A stretch of 15,527 nucleotides of DNA from Candidatus Cloacimonadota bacterium. GTDB taxonomy: Bacteria; Cloacimonadota; Cloacimonadia; Cloacimonadales; WRIO01. The stretch covers positions 1 to 15,527 of the forward strand of contig JALNXV010000036.1 in the NCBI GenBank assembly GCA_023230175.1, written 5' to 3'. The translations under genes were made by a program, and so were the position numbers. This document shows positions 1-8,700 of the stretch, piece by piece (positions within the stretch are counted from its first letter, which is position 1; every line of letters begins with the position of its first letter). The notes beneath the pieces were generated by a model. That model did not search any database, was not told the DNA's origin, and saw only the letters and a program-made list of their open reading frames with translations.

Positions 1-1
1 C

Positions 2-454
2 ACTTCTACATACTTAACTGAAATTGGATGGTCAGAACCAAATAGTGGATTACTAATTCATTTTGGAACTAATGCAAATAGAAATTCCGATTACTATTAT
101 ATATCTATACCAAAAATTGATACTAATGCAGTTTTTGAAAATACTATACCCACTATTGAGAGCCAAGCATCTGCACAAAGTGCATTATCAAGTATTGATT
201 CTGCAATAGCAAAAAATTCTAATTATCAAGCATATTTGGGTGGTATTCAAAACCGACTTGAATCATCATTAGATTCAATATCACAAAAAAAGGCAAATCT
301 TGATAACGCCTATGACAAAATAACTAACATTGACGTTGTTCAAGAAATGACTAAATATATGACTCTATCTGTTTTAAATCAAATGAATTTATTTATGATG
401 TCACAAGCAAATTTATTGCCTCAAAGAGCATTAAAACTTTTGAGTTTTGAATAA
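2..454 (+). CDS. Flagellin, C-terminal part (5' end outside the window)
   Basis: The frame is open from base 2 to the TAA at 452-454, giving about 150 residues with no start inside the window. The last 70 residues match the flagellin C-terminal D0/D1 helical domain: 'LGGIQNRLESSLDSI' corresponds to the family's LGAVQNRLES segment, and 'MMSQANLLPQRALKLL' to the terminal mlaQAN..PQ.vL.LL signature. Just before it, 'GLLIHFGTNANRN' resembles the conserved strand that closes the flagellin D1 core. The product would polymerise into the flagellar filament outside the cell. Where most flagellins have an Arg in 'SRI', this one has 'DKI', a conservative change. The gene runs convergently into the DUF4249 gene with a gap of only 12 bases, and no intrinsic terminator is visible there. 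A TTG at 236 could look like a start, but the reading frame and homology continue upstream of it. Confidence 0.9.
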   Translation, partial: TSTYLTEIGWSEPNSGLLIHFGTNANRNSDYYYISIPKIDTNAVFENTIPTIESQASAQSALSSIDSAIAKNSNYQAYLGGIQNRLESSLDSISQKKANLDNAYDKITNIDVVQEMTKYMTLSVLNQMNLFMMSQANLLPQRALKLLSFE

Positions 455-466
455 AAATCAAATAAT

Positions 467-1363
467 TTATTCAATAATATTTGTATATAACTTTTTCCTG
501 CTTGCAGATCCAAAATAACCTATTCCATTGTTTACTCCTCCCTGAAAATATCCTTGAGTTTTATATAAATAATAAAAATAATTATTATCTATTAAAGAAA
601 GAGTTACTTGATGTTTTCCATAAAAAGTAAAGCCGGATTTAACAAAAGGTATTCTTATCAAAAACTCATTATCAACAATTTTAGGTAAATATCTTCCATA
701 ACTAATTGCTTTTCTTGGATAACCGGTCATACTATCTTCATAATCAGATTCTGTTTCGGGTTTTTCTTCAAACATATCTTGAATGTAATATGCGTTATAC
801 CATGATTCAAGACAATAATATTCTTCATATAAAACCGTTTCAATACCTTCTTTGACGCTAATTTGTACAGGGTATTGATTATCAATATCATCATATATCA
901 TTTGAGGAAAATCTGCTTCAGGATTATATGTAAACCCTTCATTAGGTAGTATAGAAAAATCATCCGGTATTTTTGTTGACGCCCATACACTATCATCATT
1001 AACATAAGCAATTAAATTATATGTTTTACCAAAATCAATTAAAAAGCTTTCTGTTGGATCATAATAACCAATTAAAACTTTATTACCTTGATTTTGTATA
1101 AAAAATTCTAAATTAATACTTTTTCCTGTGCTATCTTCGATTATTTTAACTTCAGCATCAGAATAATAAAAATCTAATAAATTTCCATTAGATATATCAA
1201 TCGTCTTACCAATAAAAATAGGATTTTCTTGAGTGATGTATTCTCCACCATACAACATTCCTGAAACAACGATATAATCATTTTCAAATCTTATACCGGA
1301 CGTATTTTGATTACATGAAATTAATATCATTAAACAGAAAATCAACACTAAATATTTATACAT
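467..1363 (-). CDS. DUF4249-like outer-membrane lipoprotein
   Basis: This 298-residue lipoprotein has a short hydrophobic signal with the lipobox L14-I15-S16-C17, so Cys17 should be lipidated. The layout that follows fits the DUF4249 family of the Bacteroidota: an N-terminal strand ('DYIVVSGMLYGGEY'), then 'SDAEVKIIEDSTG', then 'GKTYNLIAYVNDDSVWASTKIP'. The family's biochemical role is not established. Its genes usually sit beside TonB-dependent receptors, and it is thought to help the receptor at the cell surface. That arrangement holds here: the gene lies directly downstream of the receptor, and its Shine-Dalgarno sequence TAAGGAG (minus strand, about 1369-1376) includes the receptor's stop codon TAA, which suggests translational coupling. 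Family assignment is by recognition of the pattern and would need a profile search to confirm. Confidence 0.75.
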   Translation of the reverse strand: MYKYLVLIFCLMILISCNQNTSGIRFENDYIVVSGMLYGGEYITQENPIFIGKTIDISNGNLLDFYYSDAEVKIIEDSTGKSINLEFFIQNQGNKVLIGYYDPTESFLIDFGKTYNLIAYVNDDSVWASTKIPDDFSILPNEGFTYNPEADFPQMIYDDIDNQYPVQISVKEGIETVLYEEYYCLESWYNAYYIQDMFEEKPETESDYEDSMTGYPRKAISYGRYLPKIVDNEFLIRIPFVKSGFTFYGKHQVTLSLIDNNYFYYLYKTQGYFQGGVNNGIGYFGSASRKKLYTNIIE

Positions 1364-1373
1364 AATTTACTCC

Positions 1374-3722
1374 TTACCAGTTTACGTTCACACCAATAAA
1401 AGGTATTAATGGAAATTGATTTGTATCTTCATATTTTAAAACCATATTACCCTCAACAAATTCGATATAATAACTACGATCAAATACATTTGTATTATTA
1501 GTAAAATTTATAATTTGTAAATACGGTTCTATGGTATATTTTTCTTTATGCCACTGCATCTTATAACTTAAATCCAAACGAGAATAATTAGGTAAACGAC
1601 GACTATCAGAATAACTATACATAAAATCAACTTGCTCATTTGAATAATATATTTTTTCCGGTATTTGTGTGGGTTGCCCGGTTGCGAAGGCGTAAGTAAT
1701 TCCAAATAAAATATCTGCACCCCACAATTGTTTACCGGTTTGTTCAGTTAAATTATATGTCTGAACAATATTAACTTGATGATTTCTATCATATTTCGGA
1801 TAAAAATATTCAGGTGAATGAGTTTGAGGATTTAAATTATAATCAGCAAGTTTCTTTCTTGTGACTGAATATGAATATCCAATAAATCCACTCCATCCCC
1901 ATTTATCTGTTTTAAGTAATACCTCAATCCCCTTAGCATCACCTTTTCCAATATGAAATACATCCTTGAGTGTCATTGTATCATTATTCCATTCTTCTTC
2001 TGTTTCCCAACGATACTCAACTAAATTATCCATATCTTTATAAAAAAGTTCAATATCTAAACCTAAACCTTCATTGAATTGATTTTTGTATCCAAATATA
2101 TAATGATCAGATATACCCGGTTTTACAGTTTTATCTATTGGAAACCAAATATCTAAAGGAGTACTCATTCCCGGACTTATAAGTGTTAAAAATTGATAAT
2201 ACCTACCATAACTAACAAAAACATTAGATGAAATTGATAATTCTTTTCTCAACGAAACTCTTGGTGAAAATTTCCAATAAGTAGCAGGCGGAGAGCTTTG
2301 TAGGTTGACATCTAAGGTTTTATAATTGCTTACTCTAATCCCTGATTGTAAAGTCCAAAATGGGTTAATTGACCACGTATCTTGTAAATATAAATCACTT
2401 GTTATTGAATTGGCTAATATATTAGGCATTCTTTCTTCAGCTATATCCATATTTGTCTCATTTTTAAATTCTATAGTATTATATTTTGTTTCAATACCAT
2501 ATTCTATCATATGATAATTGTTTGGTTTATAACTCATCATAGCCTTAATCGATAAGTCATCAATATTATTAATTCTTTTAAAATTATTATCACTATCAGA
2601 CATTTCCATTAAAGATTCAAAATGACTGCCTGCAATAACAAAATGAGAAAATAATTGCGGATTAAATATATGAACCCATTGACTTGTTACAGTATTATTA
2701 CCCCACCCAATCATAAAATCAGATCCCATATCCATATCTAATTTATCATATCCAAAATATGTACTAACCATTAACTTATTTTTTCTATCAATATCCCAAT
2801 TCAGCTTTAAATGACCATCATAAAAATAATAATTTGGTATTTCTGATATTGCTTTTCTCATCAAATCTAAATAGCTTCTCCTAAATGAACACATATAGGC
2901 TCCATTTTCTTTACCTAATGTCCAAGGTCCTTCCATCGTTGCCGAAAGACTAATCAAACTTAATCTGGCTATACCTTGATGATGCTTTCTATTCCCATCT
3001 CTATTCCTTACATCTAAAACTGAGGATAATCGTCCACCATATTTAGCAGGAAAACCACCCTTTAATAACTCTACACTTTCGATAGCATCAGTATTAAATG
3101 TACTGAATAATCCACCAAAATGGCTAGGATTATAAACATCAATATCATCAAGCAATATTTGATTTTGATCAGGACTTCCCCCTCTAATGTACATACCTGA
3201 TGAAAAATCGGCAATTGGTGTTACTCCGGGTAAGGTTAACATAGAACGGAAAACATCCGGTTCTGCTACCTGTACAACATCAAGCAGCTGTTTTGTATTC
3301 CTAATAACTTTACTTACAACAATCTCTCTTGAGTTAATATCATTATCAATACTGGAGGCAGAAACTGTAACATCCTCCATTGCAATTGTTTTTTGACTTA
3401 ATTCAATTTTTAAGTATATATCTTCTTTAATATTTTTAACTACTACATTGGATTCTGAAACTGCATATGATGTTTGAGATGCAAATATTATATATTTTCC
3501 GGGTATGATATCTGTTATAACAAAATATCCTTTATTATTTGTATATGCCCCTTGAGATTTTCCTTTTATTATAACACTTGCATATTCTATCGGCTGACCG
3601 TTATTTTTATTTGTAACTATACCGCTTATAGTTGCCGATGAAAGTGAAACAGAATAAAATATTAAAATAAATAACAAAAAAAATAACATTATTTGCTTAG
3701 ATAAAACTAACCCAATACTCAT
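1374..3722 (-). CDS. TonB-dependent outer-membrane receptor with carboxypeptidase-regulatory-like N-terminal domain
   Basis: This 782-residue protein begins with a hydrophobic signal sequence (about residues 8-30). A carboxypeptidase-regulatory-like beta-sandwich follows (about 31-110; 'ISGIVTNKNNGQPIEYASV' and 'GAYTNNKGYFVITDI'). Next comes a plug domain (about 145-240) with 'MYIRGGSPDQNQILLDDIDVYNP' in its core and the plug end 'VELLKGGFPAKYGGRLSSVLDV'. The remainder forms the beta-barrel and ends in an aromatic residue (Trp782), as expected for outer-membrane insertion. It would import a ligand with energy from TonB/ExbBD, which are not in this window. The ligand cannot be read from the sequence. 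The start is well supported: AGGAGGT lies at 3726-3732 on the minus strand, just before the ATG. The partner lipoprotein gene follows after 10 bases. Confidence 0.93.
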   Translation of the reverse strand: MSIGLVLSKQIMLFFLLFILIFYSVSLSSATISGIVTNKNNGQPIEYASVIIKGKSQGAYTNNKGYFVITDIIPGKYIIFASQTSYAVSESNVVVKNIKEDIYLKIELSQKTIAMEDVTVSASSIDNDINSREIVVSKVIRNTKQLLDVVQVAEPDVFRSMLTLPGVTPIADFSSGMYIRGGSPDQNQILLDDIDVYNPSHFGGLFSTFNTDAIESVELLKGGFPAKYGGRLSSVLDVRNRDGNRKHHQGIARLSLISLSATMEGPWTLGKENGAYMCSFRRSYLDLMRKAISEIPNYYFYDGHLKLNWDIDRKNKLMVSTYFGYDKLDMDMGSDFMIGWGNNTVTSQWVHIFNPQLFSHFVIAGSHFESLMEMSDSDNNFKRINNIDDLSIKAMMSYKPNNYHMIEYGIETKYNTIEFKNETNMDIAEERMPNILANSITSDLYLQDTWSINPFWTLQSGIRVSNYKTLDVNLQSSPPATYWKFSPRVSLRKELSISSNVFVSYGRYYQFLTLISPGMSTPLDIWFPIDKTVKPGISDHYIFGYKNQFNEGLGLDIELFYKDMDNLVEYRWETEEEWNNDTMTLKDVFHIGKGDAKGIEVLLKTDKWGWSGFIGYSYSVTRKKLADYNLNPQTHSPEYFYPKYDRNHQVNIVQTYNLTEQTGKQLWGADILFGITYAFATGQPTQIPEKIYYSNEQVDFMYSYSDSRRLPNYSRLDLSYKMQWHKEKYTIEPYLQIINFTNNTNVFDRSYYIEFVEGNMVLKYEDTNQFPLIPFIGVNVNW

Positions 3723-3732
3723 ATAACCTCCT

Positions 3733-4003
3733 AAATATTATTTTATATGAAGTCGATTATTTATTATAGTATTAGCTTGTCAATACTATTAGTATTATCA
3801 GTTTTACAATAATATTATATCTTTCTATTAATTAAGGAGTTATACTAAATATTTGAGAAATAATATAGTTTTCAAAAATCTATGTTTTATCCTCTATAAT
3901 CTCATTTTTTATTAAATTTCTTATATAATCCTAAAAATTAATCATAAATTTATAAATTATTTATTGTATGTTTATTTAGTGCTGATATAATTTAAAAAAA
4001 TAT
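3733..4003. promoter_or_regulatory. Divergent promoter region between the TonB receptor and the porin-like gene
   Basis: This very AT-rich spacer separates two divergent genes. On the plus strand, TTGTAT (3964-3969) and a perfect TATAAT (3986-3991) lie 16 bases apart, which would start transcription about 15 bases before the porin Shine-Dalgarno sequence; this is a fair sigma-70-type candidate. On the minus strand, TTGACA (3778-3783) and TATAAT (3763-3768) are both present but only 9 bases apart, too close to be one promoter, so the receptor promoter is not resolved. An interrupted repeat, TAGTATT...AATACTA, overlaps the minus-strand TTGACA and could be an operator or chance in AT-rich DNA. 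No small gene or RNA was recognised here. Confidence 0.4.
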
Positions 4004-4009
4004 GGAGGA
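4004..4009 (+). promoter_or_regulatory. Shine-Dalgarno sequence that sets the porin start
   Basis: GGAGGA lies four bases before the ATG at 4014. It overlaps the upstream in-frame ATG at 4002, so initiation at 4014 is much more likely; the shorter product also begins with a canonical 'MKKF' signal peptide. Confidence 0.8.
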
Positions 4010-4013
4010 AATA

Positions 4014-5039
4014 ATGAAAAAATTTATTTTACTTTTGCTGCTTAGTGTCTCAATGGTCTTGTGTTACGCTGAGATTACACCTTATGGTAGTGCACGAATA
4101 AGTTTTATGTATGAAAATGAAAACGATGATTATTCAAAAACCGGAGAATCAAGATTAAAACTTAATTACAATCTACAAAGCAATAGCCGTTTTGGAGTAA
4201 ATTTTACACAAGAAAAACTTTCTGCAAAAATCGAATATGGTGCTAGTTCAAATATTAACTTAAGACTATTATATGCTAAGTATAATTTTGATAATTGGAG
4301 TATATTAATTGGTCAAGCAAATGACGGCACAAACCAATATGCAGCTCAAGTATGGGGCAATGATACCGGCTTGATAGGATATGGTGCTGTTGACGGGTCA
4401 AGAAATCCTCAAGTAAAACTTGAATTTAATAATGGATTTTATTTATCTTTAATCAAGCCAAAATTCGTTGATCATAGAAAATTAGATAATCTTCAGATTG
4501 ATGAGTTACTACCAAGAATTAATGTTGGGTATAACTTAAAAATTGATAATCTAAAAATTTTACCTACTTTCGTTTTTCAGCAAGTTAACTATAATGAAGA
4601 CTATCATAAATTTGATTACGCAACTCGTTCATTATTATTATCAAACACTATTGAATATAAAGTCAATCCATTATTATTAAGAGGTCAACTTAACTATGGC
4701 ATAAATACCGGTAATATGGGTTATAAAGGCCCCGCAAACCTTGCTGTTGCTGAACAAGATAAGACAGAAGATACATCTACTTTAAGCGGTTTTTTGCAAT
4801 TTGCTTATAAATTGCATCCCGGTATAACAATTGATACCGGTATTGGTTATGCAACCTCATCAAACGAATATTATCAAAAAGATGATGCTCAAATGGCATT
4901 TTATATACAAACAAATATAAAAATTGATAAGTTAAAATTAATACCGGAAATTGGTTTAATTGATAAAATGAAAGATAAAAATGGCAATAAAGAAGGTTCA
5001 ATGCTATACGCAGGAACACAATTAAGACTTGATTTCTAA
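4014..5039 (+). CDS. Porin-like outer-membrane beta-barrel protein
   Basis: The product is 341 residues from the ATG at 4014. A frame-consistent ATG at 4002 is unlikely to be the start, because the Shine-Dalgarno sequence GGAGGA (4004-4009) lies inside its first codons and is ideally placed for 4014. The protein starts with a clear signal peptide ('MKKFILLLLLSVSMVLCYA', cleavage predicted before Glu20). The mature part begins 'EITPYGSARISFMYE' and consists of alternating amphipathic strands rich in Tyr, Asn and Gly. It ends '...LRLDF', with the terminal Phe typical of BAM-inserted barrels. Length and style fit a 16-strand-type porin, probably a passive diffusion channel; specificity and exact family are unknown. 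It is divergent from the TonB receptor and convergent with the response regulator, so it is probably monocistronic. Confidence 0.7.
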   Translation: MKKFILLLLLSVSMVLCYAEITPYGSARISFMYENENDDYSKTGESRLKLNYNLQSNSRFGVNFTQEKLSAKIEYGASSNINLRLLYAKYNFDNWSILIGQANDGTNQYAAQVWGNDTGLIGYGAVDGSRNPQVKLEFNNGFYLSLIKPKFVDHRKLDNLQIDELLPRINVGYNLKIDNLKILPTFVFQQVNYNEDYHKFDYATRSLLLSNTIEYKVNPLLLRGQLNYGINTGNMGYKGPANLAVAEQDKTEDTSTLSGFLQFAYKLHPGITIDTGIGYATSSNEYYQKDDAQMAFYIQTNIKIDKLKLIPEIGLIDKMKDKNGNKEGSMLYAGTQLRLDF

Positions 5040-5056
5040 CCTTTAACTATTATTAT

Positions 5057-5090
5057 AAGTACAGTCAATTGACTGTACTTTATTGTTTTA
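5057..5090. terminator. Perfect 24-bp palindrome, probable bidirectional terminator
   Basis: The half-site AAGTACAGTCAA is followed immediately by its exact reverse complement (5057-5080), and then by a T-rich stretch (5081-5090) on the plus strand. It lies between the stop of the porin gene (5039) and the stop of the convergent response-regulator gene (5099). That is the expected place for a shared intrinsic terminator. The arms end in AA/TT, so short U-tracts arise in both directions. The tail is stronger for plus-strand transcripts. A protein-binding operator is less likely between two gene ends. Confidence 0.7.
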
Positions 5091-5098
5091 ACGTTTAT

Positions 5099-5701
5099 TT
5101 ATTTCTTAGATAACTCAGGATAATAATTTTTTAAGCATTCATCACATATTGAATGAGTAAAATTAATATTAGAAACCTTTGCAATATATTCTTCAAGCTG
5201 ATACCAGTTACCTTGATTATCTCTAATTTTCTTACAACAAGCACAAATAGGCAGTATTTTTTTTAAATTTGAATTTTCTTCAAGTGCTTTTTTCAAATTC
5301 ATAATCAAGAGATTTCTTTCATTATCAATTATAGCTTTATATAAAGCTATTTCAATAGAATTAACTAATACATTGTCATCAATAGGTTTTGTTATATAAG
5401 CAAATGGCTCAGTGATAACAGCTTTTTCAAATGTTGCATTATCGTTATTTGCAGTAATGAAAATTACGGGTATATTATGATTATTTTTTATTAATGCTGA
5501 AAGCTCTATCCCATCCATTTTCCCTCGTAAAGTAATATCTAATAAAACTAAATCCGGTATCTTTTTCTTTATTATTTCAATAGCTAGTTCTGCATTATCG
5601 CAAATACCTACCACAGAATAACCTTTTCTCTTTAATCTAATTGCAATCTCTTCAGCGATGATTAATTCATCTTCTATTATTAAGATTCGTTTCTTTTTCA
5701 A
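5099..5701 (-). CDS. Response regulator: receiver domain plus C-terminal four-cysteine domain
   Basis: The product is 200 residues. Residues 4-120 form a CheY-type receiver with the acidic pair Glu10/Asp11, phospho-acceptor Asp55 ('LLDITL'), Thr83 and Lys105 ('ITKPI'). There is no DNA-binding or enzymatic output domain. A predicted helical linker (about 125-147) leads to a small domain with two CxxC pairs, Cys153/Cys156 and Cys186/Cys189, in the context 'ICACCKKIRDNQGNWYQLEEY' and 'ICDECLKNYYPEL'. This tail recurs at the C-terminus of many environmental response regulators and PAS proteins; it probably binds a metal, but its role is not known to me. The start is a TTG at 5699-5701, preceded by a run of six G (5707-5712, minus strand) that acts as a strong, G:U-tolerant Shine-Dalgarno sequence. 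The first 35 bases overlap the end of the histidine kinase gene, so the two should be translated together. Confidence 0.9.
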   Translation of the reverse strand: MKKKRILIIEDELIIAEEIAIRLKRKGYSVVGICDNAELAIEIIKKKIPDLVLLDITLRGKMDGIELSALIKNNHNIPVIFITANNDNATFEKAVITEPFAYITKPIDDNVLVNSIEIALYKAIIDNERNLLIMNLKKALEENSNLKKILPICACCKKIRDNQGNWYQLEEYIAKVSNINFTHSICDECLKNYYPELSKK

Positions 5702-8700
5702 GATTTCCCCCCTTTAAGCTTGGTTCTAATGGAAAACATATTTTAAATACTAAACCATGATTATGTACCCATTTAAGTTTTCCGTGTAATTGCTGTGTTA
5801 AAGTTTTTACTAAATGTAATCCTAATGTTTTTTTATTAAACGGATTAAAATTTGAAGATTTCTTTTTTCCGTTATCTTGAACTGTTAATACAACATTTTC
5901 ACCAGTTTGTTCTAATGATATAGTAATTCTAGGATTTACTTGATTTTGCTTATTTTGGTTAAAACTACCAATGTCATTAAAAGCATATTTTATAGAATTT
6001 GAAAGTAACTCATTAATGATTAATCCACAAGAGATTGCTTGACTAATTGAAAGACTTATATCTTCAATAAAATAATATATTTCAAGTTTTAAAGTATCTC
6101 GAGCTAATGATTTAATTAAATAATTACTAAGATCTGTTATATATCTTTTGATATTTATATAATCAAAAGACTTTTCACTATATAATTTTTCGTGAATCAT
6201 AGCCATAGATCTTATTCGATTATATGATTCTTCTAAAGTTTTAATCACTTTTTTATTTTTAGATTTATTTGCTTCTAAAAAAAGCATACTACATACTATT
6301 TGTAAATTATTTTTTACTCTATGATGAATCTCTTGCAATAATAATTCTTTTTCTTTTAAATTATTTTCAATGTTTTTCCTATAATAAGTTTCTTTAGAAA
6401 TGTCTTCTGCTAAGATAAAATAAAGTATTTCATTATTATTGGATATAGTTTCATTAAATGCTCCACAATTTAATCTTAGATATATAACCTTATCCATTTT
6501 TTTACTATTATAATTAATCAATTCATATTCAATCTCATAATTTACTAATCGTTTATATTTCAATAAGCTACCAACAATAAATGATGTTTGTCTTTTTGAT
6601 ATGTTTAAAGTAGATATATGTTTGTTTTCTAATGAATCTGTCTTGAGAAGTCGTAAAATTGCAGAATTATGATCAATAATAATACCCTTAGAATTAATAA
6701 TTATTATACCAACAGGAGAATGATCAAAAACATTATGATATTTATCTTCAAATTTTGATAATTTGTCTTTCATTAAGACTTTGTCATTGATATCTTTAAT
6801 TACCAATAGATACCCAATGCCAATATTATTTTCGGTTAAAAGCTTCGATATAGTAACTTCCGTCCATATTTTTTGATAACTTTTACTTAATAGACATAAC
6901 TCAAATGTATGATGTGGAATTATATCAAAAAGCATACTAAGTTTATCAGCAAAATCTCCATTGGCTTGATTATCATTCGGTAAATGATTTACAAACAAAT
7001 CATTAAACATAAGTTGTAACTGCTCAATACAATCAATATCTATCAAGTCAAACAACTCTACATTTAATATTTCCTCAATACTAATATTTAAAATCTTCTC
7101 AATTGCCGGACTACAATATGTTAGATTAAAATCTTTATCAACAGTTAAAATTATATCATTTTGATTATCAGCAAGTAACTTATATTTAAGTTCATTTTCT
7201 TTAGATAAATTTTTAGCATTGATAATTTCAGTCATATTAATAACTGTACCTTCATAATATTCAATCTGTTTTGCTTCTGTATAAACAGGTCTTAAATTTT
7301 CTATAACGTAAATAACTTGTTTATCATTTCGCAAATATAAACGATTAAAATCAATCGAATGCATTGGATTTTCTATATTTTTGTTTGACAAAATATTATC
7401 TACAGCGCTTAAATCTTTTTCAAGTAAAAATGAATTTGATAAATGAACATCTTTGAAAAGATTAAGTCTTGTCAAATTATAATCATAAGGTAATTTTAAC
7501 ATTAAACAGAATGCGGGATTACATTTAATTATATTACCTTCCGGTGAAACCTTAAACATTCCAACTGCAGAATTTTGATAAAATGCATTTAGTTTTTTTT
7601 CTGAATCTGTGATTTTATCCAATAATAATTTTTTTTCTGTAATGTTATGAAAAACAATAATATAAACAGAACTTGATTCATTATTATCGTAAAAATAATT
7701 ACTGACTTTTCTTGTATTGATTGAGTAATAATTATTCCTTATAAAATGTTCTTGATTACAAAATCCTTCCTTGAATGTTTTGGTTAAATGTTCTCTTAAA
7801 AAGCAGCGACTTGCATCATCAAAATAATTATATATATTTTTATTTATCAGATATTCAGGTAAGATATTGATTGAGGAATTGCTATTTAAAAAAATATTGG
7901 GAAGTTCACTCCCAAGTGCTATTTTTATTTTATAATCATTATCAACTATTAATACACAACTCATTGGTAATAAACCAATTAATTCTGAGTATTGTTTCTC
8001 AATAAGTTTCATTCTATTAGAAAGTTTAACGAATTCTGATAAATCTGACATTGAGATTATTACTTTGTTAGTATCAGATTTAATAAGGTTAAATTTTGTG
8101 AAGAAGCAATAATCTTCATTATTTGCTTTAAATAAATCCAAAGACTCGGAATATTCATCAGAAAAGCACTCTACTATTCTTGTTTTCCAGTTAGAAAGAT
8201 ATATCTTAATCTGATTCTTCATTATAATAAACCGATTAAATTTGCTAAATATCTTAATAAAAAGTTCTTCAAAAAACTTATTATATTGAATAATTTCATA
8301 AGCTTCATCAATAATACAAATTGGGATTGGCAAAATTTCAAATATATTATCAAATTCTTGAATATCATTATCCCATTGTTTTTCAAGCTTAGATTGTTCA
8401 AAATTATCAGTGAAAACTTTTATTTTATAATTTTGATTATTATCAAGTTTTAAATTATACTCATTACTTTTAAAGCTCTGAAAAAGATTACTTAACTGAT
8501 TATCTCTAAATTTCTTATTACAATAATGAGTTACTTGCTTTTTCTCTTCTTCAATGGATATACCCAGAGGAAAATCTTCAATAATCTTAAAAATTCTGTC
8601 TTTTAAAGCAGACTTGTGTGATTTTTCTTCGATGCGTTTAAATTTTTCATACAATAGAAACAAAATCAATTTAATAGTATTTAAATTTTTCTCCCTTGAA

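Noticed and set aside
2326..2514. Plus-strand open frame of 62 codons inside the TonB receptor gene
   Set aside because: It is antisense to a well-supported receptor, has no good ribosome-binding site, and its residues do not resemble a known protein.
3187..3396. Plus-strand open frame of 69 codons opposite the receptor plug domain
   Set aside because: It is the complement of conserved plug codons; low-complexity Ser/Thr/Leu content is typical of a shadow frame.
3763..3783. TTGACA plus TATAAT as the TonB receptor promoter
   Set aside because: The two hexamers are only 9 bases apart on the minus strand, too close for one sigma-70 promoter.
4002..4013. Upstream ATG as the start of the porin gene
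   Set aside because: The Shine-Dalgarno sequence GGAGGA would lie within its codons; the ATG at 4014 has correct spacing and gives a normal signal peptide.
4777..5019. Minus-strand open frame of 80 codons opposite the porin C-terminus
   Set aside because: It is antisense to the barrel strands, with no Shine-Dalgarno sequence and no recognisable domain.
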